Shown here: piece by piece, positions 11,447 to 23,509 of the stretch
How the letters are laid out: each line of letters opens with the position of its first letter
Numbering within the stretch: position 1 is the stretch's first letter
Assembly: GCA_902806565.1 (NCBI GenBank)
Contig: CADCXA010000025.1
Location: 992,001 to 1,056,000, forward strand
DNA from: Hypoxylon rubiginosum
Lineage: Eukaryota > Ascomycota > Sordariomycetes > Xylariales > Hypoxylaceae
Direction: 5' to 3'
Length of the DNA stretch: 64,000 nt
The notes under the pieces: generated by a model
Databases searched by the model: none
What the model was told of the DNA's origin: nothing
Seen by the model: only the letters and a program-made list of their open reading frames with translations
Position numbers and translations under genes: made by a program

Positions 11447-12967
11447 TCAATCAGCCAAGCGGACGGCATAGAAGACGCCACCGGGCATGACGTACCAACG
11501 GCAGTCGCCAAGATTGTCGATGCCGTAGCGGTTGCGAAGAGTCCACTCGCCGTCGAGCTCTCGGCAATAGTACATGCGAGACGGGTCGGGGTCGCCGGGA
11601 GCGATGTCCTGGCCTTCGAGAGCCTTGGTGTTCAGGGCGGTGTGGTACTGGTCGATCTGGACCTCAGCTCCAGTCTTACCAACTCCCATGATATCCGGGT
11701 AACCCATTGCCTGGGGCTGAGACACCATAGCAGGGAATGCGCCGGGTTGAGCGGCGACTTGGACTGGCTGACCGCCACCCTGGCCTTGGACCTGGACGTA
11801 GACGGGCTGCTGCTGCTGACCGCCGGGACCCTGCACCAAGACAGGTGTAGCCGAGCTACCAGAGGCGCCCTGGACATAGACAGGCGGCTGTTGCGGCTGC
11901 TGGCCGGCTTGGACTTGCATCAGGACAGGCTGGGATGCGTTACCGGTTGTGCCCTATTAAAATAAATATTAGCTTCCGCTTTCAGATAAGAACGAAGTTG
12001 AGATGAATAAACCAATAAGGAAAATGGCTTTATGAGGGCTGGCTATGGTAAGTCCATCTGAACCGGCGGGCGGTGGAGGCTCGCACATTCATCCGAACAG
12101 CCACTTTGCTAAACTACGGATTGAACTTGCATTAACCAGATAATAGACAGGCTGTTGGGACGACGACGACACCTCTTGGGCGATGTAGCCTGGGGTTACT
12201 TCATAGACAGGTGAGGCGGTTGATGAGCCTTGAGTGAGAGCAGATACCTGTTGGACGGGCACGTAGACCTGTGCTCCAGCATTTGCGCCTGCTTGGACCT
12301 GCTGCACCTGGTAGACAGCTCCGCCGATGGTGACGAATTGGTTACCGCCGTTGTCCGCATCGGAGCGCGGGTGATAAGTGTGCGGGATGGGTCCATAGGT
12401 GGTGTCAGGCACGGGAGGCTGGAAGTGCTGGCCCTGAGTGGGCATGGAGGTGATGTTGTAGGCCATGGCTGGATGACTCTGGTTGCCTACAGGTTGAGTA
12501 GGAAATTGGGGGAATTGAGGAAGTTGAGGAACCTGAGGAACCTGGGAGAAACCGGGGGGCAGGATCTGAGGTGCCTGAGGCTGAGCGACTCCGGGGATTT
12601 GATGCTGTTGCGGCTGTTGCTGAACAGTGGCCGGGTTGTAGCCGTTGTAGGATTGTCCGGGTTGGTTGTTGTAAACCAGTCCAACACCAGGCACGTTGGC
12701 GACGGTCTGCTCGAAACCAGGTCCAGGGTTCTGGTAAACAGACTGATACTTGGCCTTGCGTTCACTGCTGGGAAGGTTCGCGCTTGCTCCGGTGTCCTTG
12801 TCGGGTTGCTGCACCGGGATCTTTGTGTCGCGAGTAGTGTCGCGAGAAGAATCTCGAGTAGTATCGCGAGTAGTGGTGGTGGGTTGGGGGTATTCGTTGG
12901 AAGAGAGTGAAGGGGAAACAGTGGCGCGATACTTAGTTTTGCCGTCTGAGTTTTTTGAAGAGCCCAT
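11447..12967 (-). CDS. Conserved hypothetical Gln/Pro-rich protein with a folded C-terminal segment
   Basis: Two exons (12967-12137, 11953-11447) give 445 residues. The start is the ATG of MGSSKNSDGKTKYRAT; an in-frame ATG 20 codons upstream is less likely. The first 110 residues hold short TRDTTRDSS-like repeats and a KYQSVYQNPGPGFEQTVANV block. The middle is a prion-like Q/P-rich region (VPQVPQLPQFPQFP). Residues about 225-370 contain imperfect repeats built around PVYVQ / PVLVQG / AVYQVQQVQAG / PVYYL, and the splice joins PVYYL to GTTGNASQPVLMQVQ, keeping that pattern. The last about 70 residues look folded (RELDGEWTLRNRYGID, DCRWYVMPGGVFYAVRLAD). The donor GTTAAT is weak, so the junction is inferred from frame and repeat pattern. 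No signal peptide or membrane segment. I do not recognise the family. Function unknown. Confidence 0.75.
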
Positions 12968-13139
12968 GATGAAAAAAAGGTCACAGCAGGCAACCGCAAG
13001 TTGATGGATAAGATCCCACGTGGGCATTTATGGGCGCAACGTGAGAAGGAGGAAAAGAAAACTGGGTGGGTCCAGCAACGACGACCGTGCACAGTAGACA
13101 ATAGACTGTGACAGTGCCTAGGTAGATAGCGGGCAGTGA

Positions 13140-13208
13140 CAGTAGACAGTGGGCAGTAAACGGTGGACAGTGGGCGGTGAACGGTGAACGGTGGACGGTG
13201 GACGGTCC
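13140..13208. repeat. Degenerate 7-bp tandem array
   Basis: Read on the plus strand, successive heptamers are cagtaga, cagtggg, cagtaaa, cggtgga, cagtggg, cggtgaa, cggtgaa, cggtgga, cggtgga, then cggtcc. This gives almost ten units in strict 7-nt register with consensus C(A/G)GT(G/A)(A/G)(A/G). It lies about 170-240 nt upstream of the ATG of the Q/P-rich gene, so it could fall in that promoter or leader. Confidence 0.8.
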
Positions 13209-14547
13209 AAGATCGCTCTTTCTATGCAATCAAAAGACGAAATGGTACGTCGATGATCGGATGAAAGTTGGAGGTCTCGACGAGTCCGCCCTTTCTTAAA
13301 TTGGTGTGCTTGGGAAAGAGAATTTTAAGGGGTGGAGATGGGGAAAGGACGATTAGGTGCAAAGAAGAACCATATGTACAGAGCTTTTTATCAGTCCGTG
13401 CTTATGAGTTCAGTGAGTTTAGGTACCTGAGGCGTCTGGAAGTTGTGGTTGCCCTCGAGATCGTCGCGGTCTTTTGTTTTTGAGTGTGTTGACTCCTCCC
13501 ATAGGCCATAGGTCCTAGGCCATAGGTTCCAAGGTTGTTTGCTGTCTTCGGTCCCTAGTGTCATGCCTTGGTCCAATCCATATGATGGTTTGCATAGCTA
13601 CCTTAGGCCCAATAGATTTGTCTCTCGCATAGTAAAACTCAAGGAAATTTCTGTGCTCACCCTATATTGTCTTTTTAGAACCCATCTGGTCCCATCCCAC
13701 GCATACGAGTCCATTTCATGTCGCTGTTGCGGCGTGTCCTCCTCGAGGAAAATGTCCTTGACTGGCCAGCAAGGAAGACACATGATGGAGTTGTTCCCTC
13801 GTACTTTGACTGATGAATTGGTGAAGAGTAAAATTGATGGAGATGAGAAGAATTGGGTGTATTGGTTGCCGAACACTTTGTCAACCTAACACCTTGGCAT
13901 CCTCGAGTGACTGAGTGATGAAATGAAATAGAAAGTTTGCTGCCCTGCCACAGCCCTATGTCTCCTCGAGGTTGGGGTCATCGGATACTAATATACGCGT
14001 CTCCATAGTTACCGCATACCTATCTAGAGGAGGGACATGGAGAAGGCACAGTGTGTTGTAACTATGTACATGCATGTAATTCCAAGGATCAAGTATCTAT
14101 AAAGCTCAAATGTTTGCTGCTGCTTCTGCAAACCCTGCCTTACCTTCTGACGCTTGTGGCTGATCCAACATCAGGTCTGAGCAGACTAGTGTGGTCAAAA
14201 TAAACAACTACAACCCGTCAACCCATACATCAATCTCGGAAAAGAAAACATCTAGTGTCAAAGCCTTAACAACGCTTACATTGGTCTAAATAAGGGGCAA
14301 TATAAACTCCAAAAGGAAAAGTCGAGGAGAAAAAGTGAAGTTTTGTAACCCTTGCGGGTATAGAAAGGCAAAAGAAAGTCCTTCAGTCTGTCTCGATACG
14401 AAATATAGGAGAGTCGGTTACGGGCGAGCTGTCATGATAGATTCGTGCTTGAGATGTCGGGATAGGAGTCGACATAGTCGGTGATCTTGTTCGAGTCCGA
14501 AAACTACTAACATTGATGATATTTCGAAAATGTTCTTGACGGCATTA

Positions 14548-14878
14548 CTAATCCTCGGTCGGGTCGAATAGGTTCGACGAGAGCGGTTTCGCGGCGAGTA
14601 ATTCGTGCACAGCCTTCTTGAAGGCCGGGGCTGTCGGGTCCATTCGCACTTCTCGAGAGTCTGCCATATTTATGTCAGCGTAGAGTCTATCATCTTCGGT
14701 CAAGGTAACTTGTACGGATGAACGTGATGATTGCATTGCGTTCCTCGTCTCATAAGAGCCGTTGCAGCTTGTCGTATTATCCTTGGGTATTTAAGGGAAG
14801 CTCACCTAGGCACATCTCAAACCCCCAGCCTGGTTTGTCGGGCCACACCAGCACCATGTAGGACCAGTCGTTTAACTA
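14548..14878 (-). pseudogene. Decayed gene fragment, family not recognised
   Basis: On the minus strand 14870-14806 reads DWSYMVLVWPDKPGWGFEM, a strongly protein-like, Trp-rich segment, and ends at a plausible donor (GTGAGC at 14805). A second open piece ends at 14548 and reads NGSYETRNAMQSSR through VRMDPTAPAFKKAVHELL to LFDPTED and stop. An acceptor AAG lies near 14770, but joining the two leaves the frame out of register. Directly upstream of the first piece there is an in-frame TAG (14878-14876) after LKWETGLDND, followed by more stops. This pattern of conserved-looking pieces broken by stops and a frame error indicates a pseudogene. A real gene with unrecognised introns is the alternative. 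Confidence 0.4.
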
Positions 14879-16211
14879 GTCGTTGTCGAGGCCTGTCTCC
14901 CACTTCAAGAATGACCATCAGTCAGATCAGTGATTAGTCTGCTCCGGCGGCTCACTAGGAGGATCATGCGAGTAATAAGAGATACAGCCTCTGGGGTAGG
15001 ACTCAAAAGCCTGCCGGGGTACACGTAGTTGTTGGAACTAAGCCACGAGAGGGAGGTTATATACTTCGCATTGACGCGGGTCATAAACATCTTCTCCAGG
15101 GAACGACCGAGTTGGGGGGTTGAATTCCAGGAAAGAGAGCTGGGGCCTCTAGGAATTCACATCGTGCCGCAAGGCGGATCTAGGTGTCTGTAAGCTGGAG
15201 GAGTATTGGTTGTGGCTTTCATCTTTAGGGACGAATCCCGACTTCAGGGCCATATGTTCCGGTATTGTATCAAAAATTGGAGGGAGCTGGTTGTGGTGTT
15301 GGATGGCACGAGGTTGTTGGATATATGAGAGGTCTAGGCCAGATGTCAGAGGCGTTATCTTTTCCTGGGCTTGGAGTGTATCGTGGAAGTGTTTCTTGGA
15401 TCTTGCCTAGCTTACTGAGAGCAATTCTCCTCGTCATTTCCCACAACGCAGAGTTCCATTCAGCGGAAATTGCTATTAGCTGCGATCCTTTGACGCTTTT
15501 TATGTACGGCTAAAAAGGCTACAAGATTAGCGACGTTAGCTTAAAGATCAGTATAGGTTTTAAGAGTGACAAGGAGACGCTAGCTGACGAATTGAAGAAA
15601 ATGAAAACATACCTATGTTGAAAATGAATGGAACAAAAAGGAGCGTATTGTCAGATAACCAACGAGTTCGAGAGTTACCTACTAAGACGAAGGCGACGCC
15701 GATGAACCCAGCAACGAGCAAATCGAGCCCGTGCGTTTTTGCATATAGGCATTTTGAAATACTGGATATATACCTATATATCTAAGACATATACTCCAGG
15801 AGAATAGCCCGGTAATGTATCCGTTAATGGGCACTCATAGGTGATAATATCAGCCCCTGATGGCATTGTTCCCCTCTACCCCTTTTACCACTGATGGCAC
15901 AGGTATCATAGCTTCTTAACATAAAGAATCGAGATTTGATCAAAATGAAGAATTCATTTCCAGCCCTATATGAACGCCTACCTATCCACGACCGCGGATG
16001 CTTTCTATGAGCTATGCACGTAACCACCGATTTTATACACACCCAGCCGGAGGAGAGATGGTCCGTCGCTTTGCACCCAACCTCGAAAATTAAGTCGAAT
16101 TATCGTATGGCCCAAGGCCTCGTTATCGGGTTCGATATCATACACAACCCTCCTTATTCCATACCCAAGCCGACAACGCGTTCGTTTATGAGTTAGCGAA
16201 TGTTGCCAGAC

Positions 16212-16967
16212 TTAAAAATGTAGCTCGTGGCCCGTCTCAGAGAGGAAAACCTTTCTAGCGACCTAGTGAAAGTTAGCTCTGATCTTCAGATGAGTTTTTG
16301 AGATTCATACCGCCCACGCTCCTGCCACTGATGCGACGATACCTCCTGATATCAGCATCGGTCGGAGCCCACGTGTACTCTTGAATACCATGCCGCTTAG
16401 AGCCCCTGCGGCGATGGTGTTTGCAGAGTCATGTCTTCCCCTGAGGTTTCCAATGGCCGAGTTGAAGCAGTTATAGGTGATGGCGACAACGCCGGCAGAG
16501 TTACCCAAGAACGGACCTCTCCGAGTGACAGCGTTGAGGACCGAGTTTAGACGTAGCTTCGGTGGTTGGCCGGCAGACCTCCTTAACCCTTCTTGAAGAC
16601 CCCATGCACCTCCCATTGACAAAGCGGAAAGGTATGTGATGCCGGTTCCATAACACAAGTCATCGCTAAAGCCTCGGGAGGGGATAGCAGATCGCGCGCC
16701 GGGTAGGTCTGATAGGGCCGAGTCCTCTAAGCTTAAATATTCCAGGCTCTCCTTGTCCAGGCCTGCTAGGGGATGTAGTAGAGATGGATCGGCGAATGCG
16801 GAACTCTTCAAGAAGGAATCTACGCCTTGCGCTTCGGCGGGGTTGAAGGGGGTCGGGGTGAAGGTGTCTGTCGGTGCGGGCGTAGTAGAAGCGGAACTCG
16901 ACGAAGAAGCCGATGACTGTTGTGACGACGAGGACTTTCGTCCTGTGAGCGCATCCCAGATGGACAT
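16212..16967 (-). CDS. TIM23: Mitochondrial inner-membrane translocase subunit Tim23
   Basis: Two exons (16967-16311, 16262-16212) give 235 residues, the normal Tim23 size. The N-terminal half is Ser/Thr/Pro-rich and soluble (intermembrane space); the C-terminal half has the Tim17/Tim22/Tim23 family core with four hydrophobic segments: YGTGITYLSALSMGGAWGL, RRGPFLGNSAGVVAITYNCF, DSANTIAAGALSGMVFKST and LISGGIVASVAGAWA. Conserved features include the glycine-rich helices and the loop RLNSVLNAVTRRGPFLGN. The last 17 codons (VARKVFLSETGHELHF) are in a tiny second exon, and the splice restores the usual AGAWAVARK end; reading through would stop after AWAV. Tim23 forms, with Tim17, the presequence import channel. 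The gene is head to head with the Trm732 gene (640 nt apart), so a shared promoter region is possible. Confidence 0.94.
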
Positions 16968-17606
16968 ACTGCTAGTTAAAGTGTCTTATAGTGTCAGGGT
17001 GGTAATTTCGGAAGAAGACAAAACAGGATAGTTGTGATTGTCGGGCACACGCTATCGCTGCGTGAATTGTCGCAGTATGCGATTGAAGACGATTGGATCT
17101 GAGCTGGAGATAAAAAAAAAAAAAAGTTTCCCTCTTGCGTAGTAGGCAAGGGTACGAATACTTAGCAGAGGTAGAGTGAAAATTGACACTGGTCTGTGCG
17201 CTACCGGCCCTGCTAGAACTATCCCGACATGCCGTACCCTGACCCGTTCGGCGTAAACTCAAATTCTTGTGCTTTCTTTTTTAATGCTTCGTTAAATGCA
17301 TAACGAGGCATCACTGGTAAAGTACCTATACCTAACTATACCTAACTAACTAAACTCACTTTCAAGTTTTCACACAACGTCGAATTCGGGCACTCTTCTT
17401 TTGAGAACCATGGCCCATAAATCGTATACTCCTACAAGTTTGGTGGTTAAGTTATAGGGCTGCTTGGGCGCTCTTCTTCAGTATCTGGTCACTGGTCACA
17501 CACCTTCAAAATTTGTAAGATACAAACTAAACTTGGGAACATATAGTGACATGGAAAGGGGGGAGAAAACCACGACCTCACCTTACTATCACGAAAAATT
17601 CGTAAA
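16968..17606. promoter_or_regulatory. Divergent promoter region between TIM23 and Trm732 homologue
   Basis: This 639-nt spacer separates two divergently transcribed housekeeping genes. It has an A13 run near 17113-17125, which on the minus strand is a T-tract upstream of TIM23, and repeats of CTATACCTAACTA near 17326-17350. No gene is seen. Confidence 0.4.
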
Positions 17607-20600
17607 ATGGAGTCGCAGATGTTTACTAGCATCAATAACACCGACTTCAACCCAAAACATGCTGTCTCCTGGCTTGAGGAACAGCCTGAAGATTTGCAGC
17701 TATGGTAAGTCTGGACTGGTCCAATGAAGCTAACCCTACGTTTACATGATCCATTTAGGCAAGCTATGTTCCAAGAGCTTCTCCTAGGTGCAGCAAAGCC
17801 ACGACAGTCGTCCGGGAATGCATGTGTGAAGCTATATGGTTTTGTTGAGCAATGCTCCAAATCTACCAAAAATGCATTGCGAGACTTTGCTTTTGCAGAG
17901 AACACTGCCCTAAGGCTGTTCGACTTCTTCATGGAATGGAATGAGCAAGACTCTCACAGATCTATGAGGCTCGTACTCGATTATCTTGCATATTCCATTA
18001 CCAAGAACCCAACACAGGAGGTTGGAACTTCTATTAGTTCATTGATATTGGATAACACCCTTTCCACTATTACGCAGCAGTCGTCTCGGCCTTCGATAAA
18101 ATCTGCTATGCTGGCTCTAGACTACTTCGTACAGAAGAAGCTAGTATACTTAGACCACGTTTTAGAGATTTATCGACAGATCCATGGCCTCCCCTCGAAC
18201 GAGGACATGCTCTGGGGTGCCTTTATCGCCAAGATTTTTGCTTGGATGGGGCTACATTATGTCTGCCCTATAGCTGGAAAGCTTCTAGTCACTATCTTCA
18301 CCAGCCCCTGGCACGAGGAAAGAGATCTTAGGCATCAGCCCGAAATATGGCACCAATTTATTCGTAATGGGTTGCAAATGAATCTTGAGTACCTTGAGCC
18401 AATTAAACTTTACATTTTCGTCCCGTTATTCAAGACCGACCGGACTGGCTCTTTGACGTATCTCCATCATCTCACTTCCCTACAGAGACTCGCTGGAAAT
18501 GATAGCAGTACCTGGGATATAAATTCGATGCTCTGGCTAGCTATGCTTGAAGCCGGGAAGAAGGTCGGAGCAGTGGATGAGCCAGGTCATGGTAAGTTAT
18601 TGGCTTCGAATATCTATAACCCTTTAAAATATACTGAGTAGCGCACAGGACCCGAGCAGGATACTAAGTCAACCTTTCAGCTTCAGCCAGACATACTTGA
18701 GAGTGTTCTTTGCCATGACACCCATGAAGCACGATCTTCTGCCATCTCTATTCTTATTGCGTCACCATCTACAACAAAACCATATACAGCAGAAGCACTG
18801 GAGCTGCTCAAGCAACACCTACCGTCATTTCACGAAGATCCCGACCCAAAAATGCGCTATGATTTGCTGGGCCATTCGAGGAACATGATCAAGCGTATTC
18901 AGAGTACTATCGAGTCACTACAGAAAGAGACCGACCGCATTTTGAAAAAGATCAATAAAACAGGACCGAAACCCAATATTCCTGTGAAAGGAACAAATAG
19001 CCAGGCTCAGAAGCATCCATTAGATGCCATTGCAGAGCTCCGCGATACCTTACATCAACATGAAGACTTTGTTTCTTGGTATGTAGGCTTTCTCAAGAAC
19101 GAGCTTGGTCCTACCACATCTTACCAGCGACACATTGCCGCATTGAAGGCGATGGTATTCATCATCAGACCCGCCCTGCTTCCGGGAAATAGCACGGATA
19201 GTTCTTCCGAGATACGGACTTTGCTTGTCGATGAAACATGGATTCGCTCTGTCTTGGATCTAATCATGGACCCCTTCGATGATGTAAGAGAGAGTGCTGC
19301 TTCATTGGTCATGTCACTCTCGCCGGAGAGCGGAGACTCAGAATTACAGAAACTGGTAGATGGGCTAGAGGGAACACTTGTAGAAGAACTTCGGAACTTT
19401 TGCTGCAAGGCGGACGAGCTTGCCCGGAGGACTGCTCGTGCCGACCACTCCGATGGTGCAGCTCGATCGTATGAACTCCTATGTTGCTGGAGCAAGAACA
19501 TAGAAGACCGCATACAAATTCCCCTATCGGTGCTATCAAGTCTTGAGGCTAAGCTCTCCGCAGCTGAGCAAGATCTTGCCACCGCGGTGCTCCAAGCACC
19601 GGTACATGGTAGCTTTGCGTCACTGCGGTAAGTTCCATTTGATTGAGTACCTATCTAATATCGCCAAAGATGAATCCTTGCTGATTGATATAGCTACGTA
19701 TGGGGTTCACTTTCAAGCACCAAGTTCTCTGAAACGGATTTGCCATCTCTAGCTGACTTACAGGATCGTGCTATCGCATGCTGCTTGCGAATATGGCGGA
19801 CCGTCAGACATGTTCTTTGTGATGATTCGCCTGAAGGTCATCTACCCGAAGAACTTGAAGAAATCGACGGGCTCGACACTAAGGACTTGCTTAGCTACAG
19901 TTTTCGAGCAATCCATGAGTCGAGGTAAGAGGCCAGCCTTCGTGTATCAAGAACCATCTACTAAGTACCTACTCTCAAGTAATTTGATGCGTATCATCGC
20001 AAGCAACGCTCGCCAAACGCGAGGACGCGGTCTTCTCGTTCCTTCGAGGCAGAACTTTGAGACGATTGGAAGGTTGACATTCGATGAACTGTCAAACTTG
20101 AGGCACCGAGGAGCATTTACGACTGTATCTCAAACATTTACCAGCTGTTGTCAGCTCGTGAAATACTTTCCAAATGATAGACCCAATTTATTAGACGAAT
20201 GGTACCAGGTCCGTACTGCTCATTATTTCAAACCTTCAGACATCGCTAAGACGTTAGACAGGGGGCTCTCAGCTGCATTCATACACAGGCGTCAACGACT
20301 CGACGGTCGGCAGGTATCCCGGCTCTTATCGTCGGCATATTGTCTTCCAACGCAGATCACCCATCTTTTGAAGATGTCATTCTCAACCTGCAAGATATAA
20401 GCCGCCGACCAGCACTCGCATCTGAGACTGACGGGTCGAATCTACCTCAAGTACACGCATTAAATTGCATTAAGGATATCTTCAAGAGCTCGTACCTTAG
20501 TAAGCGAGCAGAGTTATATCTCACTGAGTGTCTTGAACTTGCAGTAAACAGCCTCAAGTCTGAGATGTAAGTCACAGACTCCCTATCTACCACATTTGCT

Positions 20601-22825
20601 CGGGGACTGATATATACAGATGGGCAATTCGAAATTGCGGTCTTCTACTCTTACGAAGCCTTATAGATTGCCTCTTCGGTACAAGCGAAAGCAAGACATC
20701 TATCGAGGCAGGTTGGGACGGGCGAACCGTCAAAATCCCCTATCATAAGTTCAAGGCTCTCCCGGCGCTCCTCGTGAACCTTTTAGAGATGGGCCAGCAA
20801 TCAAAAGGAGTCTTGATAGGCTCACAGACAGCGGAATCCGTTTTCCCAGCATTGGATATTATCCGCCGCGCTGGGCCGCCAGAAGAGTTCCGCGATAGGC
20901 TCTACGATATTATTGCGTGGTACCTGGGAAGCCGCATATGGCATGTTCGAGAAATCGCAGCTCGTACCCTGTGCTCTTTTCTTCTCAAGCCGGGCTGGCT
21001 TGGATCCGTCGAAGACCTCTTGGCTAGTTCTGGTACCTCCGCTAATAAATCTCACGGGTCACTTCTGACGCTCAAATTCTTGCTTGAGAGGCTGGCCGAC
21101 GTTATGCCTGATCAACTTTTAGGTAGGTGACTTCGTTTTGTACCGTCAGCCTCTGTCTCTCTAACTCGGTGCTGGCAGATGATGATGTTAGTACTAAGCT
21201 TGTAAGCTTACTCACGAGACTGCCATCGATAAACCCCTGCGTCGGCACATGCCCTGAAACAAGAGCAGTCTATATAGAAATCGTCAGCTTTGTGACCAGG
21301 CTAAACCATACGGGAATATTATCCGCAAAGGATACCGCAGATGAGTTTTTGGACTCCTTGGTATCTGGAGCCCTGGGAATTGGAAATAATGTCGACCAGT
21401 CGATGATGTCCACATCAGCCCTCCTAAAGATTAGGATTGAAGAAGCATCCATACAGCACGCATTAGGACAAGCTAACAAGGGGGTCAATAGGACATTGTC
21501 ATCGCTTTTAACAAGTATAAGCGACGTAAATGTGGCTTGCTCTGTGCTAGAAAGCTCGTCTACCGTCGATCTAACCCAGTCGGAGGAAGTCCGAGCGAAC
21601 TTGGTCGACGGATACGTGCAAGTATGCTTCAAGACCGACGCCCCTGAACCGCGTACAATCGCCCTAGAGAATCTCGCAATCCTCATGGACAGAATGCTAT
21701 ACGACACATCGAGCGAAGGGCTAAAGCATCTTCCCACGAACGACACCATAGCACGGCTCTGGGAAGATCTCCGCGGGAAGCCCATGAATCCAAGTTTGTC
21801 AGACGCCATCATCCGCGTAAGCGGACCGCTATTAGCAACCGTCATCTCGCGGTCCGAGGGGGTCGCTCGCGACGACCTAGAACCACAACTGAGGTCCTGG
21901 GGCGTGATGATGAGCGATGCTGGGACGGCAGATAGGGTAAGTAGAGCTTAGACTCCCCCCCTCCCTTATATAGGCTAGTTCTAACACTATACTCGTCTAG
22001 ACATTCGACACACGCATGGCCGCCGTCGACGCCATGCGCTCCTTCTCGTCGAGCGTCTCCTTCCCGGCCGACCAGGCCCAAGCCCCCAGCACGGCGCACC
22101 TCCCGTGGCTCCTAGCGCTCTACGACGCCCTCAACGACGACGACGACGAGACCCGCGCGGCGGCCGCCAGCGCCGCGTCGCCCATCCTGTCGAACCGGCG
22201 CCTAGTCTCCGTCGAGGCCGGGCCGCGGCTGCTGCGCTGGCTCCTATCGCGCTTCGGCGCCACAGACGAGTTCCGAGCCCACGTAGCGCGCCGCTTGGCC
22301 GGCCACGCCCTCACCTTCGCCACCTCGGAAGTAGACGCCTTACTCGCTGGCTGGACCCCGGCCGGGACGCAGCTCGCCACGGCCCTGCGCTTCGACGACG
22401 CGCTGTTCGTCATCGAAGAGCAGAACCTGTACGTGGACGAGGTGCGCGAGGCGCGGCGGTGGGCCGGCGTGTACTCGTCTCTACCTTCTCCTCCTCCCCT
22501 TTCCCCTTCTTCCCCTTCCCCTTCCCCTTCCCCAGACGCAACGCTATCCCAATGGACCCTCGCCGGCCTGCGGACCCTAACAACGCGGCTCGCGCGTGAG
22601 GAGGACGAGAACAGCGACGAAAGAGACGGCCCGCTGGGCTGGACGGCGAAGCCCGAGGTTTTCGCCGTCTGCGCGCGGGTCCTGGTCGGCGGCGCGGCGC
22701 TCGCAAAGGCGGCAGGCGGCGGCGGCGACGACATAGTGGCGGTTGCGGAGGAGCTGAAGAAGTTCCGGGATGAGGGCCGGAAGAAGGGGGTTCATGGGCT
22801 GCTGCTTGCTATGTGCGATGGTTAG
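17607..22825 (+). CDS. TRM732: THADA/Trm732 family protein (DUF2428), partner for tRNA 2'-O-methylation
   Basis: Nine exons (17607-17704, 17759-18591, 18649-19627, 19694-19924, 19980-20208, 20289-20566, 20620-21122, 21179-21936, 22001-22825) join in frame to 1577 residues, as large as fungal Trm732. The protein is a HEAT/ARM-like alpha solenoid. The DUF2428 core (about residues 640-930) contains DTKDLLSYSFRAIHESSNLM, FDELSNLRHRGAFTTVSQTF and, across the exon 5/6 splice, TTRRSAGIPALIVGIL. Downstream WAIRNCGLLLLRSLIDCLFG is also a family landmark. In yeast Trm732 binds the methyltransferase Trm7 for 2'-O-methylation at tRNA position 32; cytoplasmic. Each junction restores a conserved block, so the model is solid for exons 2-8. 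The first exon (32 codons plus) and the C-terminal exon are less conserved. Exon 9 is clearly more GC-rich than the others and holds a CCCTTCCCC tract that could hide a further intron, although reading through keeps the frame. Confidence 0.92.
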
Positions 22826-23509
22826 GATGGCTAGCTGCTAGATGGTTTACTGGCTGGTTGGCTGGTTGGTATACAACTTGTTCACGTATATATTCACGTG
22901 TATTACATAGAGGTACACGTCCACATGTCTCATCTCTATTGCGCCCATCAACCGATCATCGTAATTCTGTCTCTCCTTGCTTCCTTACACCCGCAATCTA
23001 TGTATGCTTTGCCTTGCTCTGCTCCGTCCTGCCCTGTTTTGCCACTAATACACTACACAATACGTTCCATCAGGTTTCGTTAAGAGTAGTTGGAAGAACC
23101 TCTCCCCTCCCTTTCATATATGCTATTCGTATCCAATTGAAACAAACAAAATCCAACACGTCGGCTTCGAATGAGCTTGCGCTCAGCCTTCCCTTCCCCC
23201 TTCTTGTTTTGCCACCTCGACTGCCGGAAGAAAAAGAGAGAAATAATCGAAAAAGATTCGAACCACCCAATTAATGCCAATGTGCCGCTCCGTCGACGCC
23301 CAAATGGTATCTCGTACGTATCCACACAATCAATCAACTAATCAATCGCCTGCTCTGCTTTGCTTCCTTTTGCTATTTTCATTCTTCGTTGCTCATGTAG
23401 AAACGACCCTTTCCGGTCCGTCTATGTATACCGGGTGATGACCACAGCGTCCGTCCGATACGTCATGTACCGTCGTCCGGCTTCCCATGTGGTGATGGCG
23501 GCGCTCTCC
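22826..23509. other. Convergent intergenic region
   Basis: This 684-nt spacer lies between the stops of the Trm732 and DUF3074 genes. It contains a short GGCTGGTT repeat right after the Trm732 stop (22850-22870) and AATCAATCAACTAATCAATC near 23326-23345. No coding signal is seen. Confidence 0.45.

Larger units (their letters stand above)
12968..16211. other. Gene-poor interval upstream of the Q/P-rich gene
   Basis: About 3.2 kb. It contains the heptamer array at 13140-13208, a CATAGG-rich patch near 13500-13530 and the decayed coding remnant at 14548-14878. Open frames at 13268-13889 and 15210-15513 have no recognisable domain. The 5' part presumably carries the promoter of the Q/P-rich gene. 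Confidence 0.4.

Noticed and set aside
23250..23280. B-box-like GGTTCGAATC on the minus strand
   Set aside because: It has no matching A box or tRNA stem, and a T-rich sequence directly follows.
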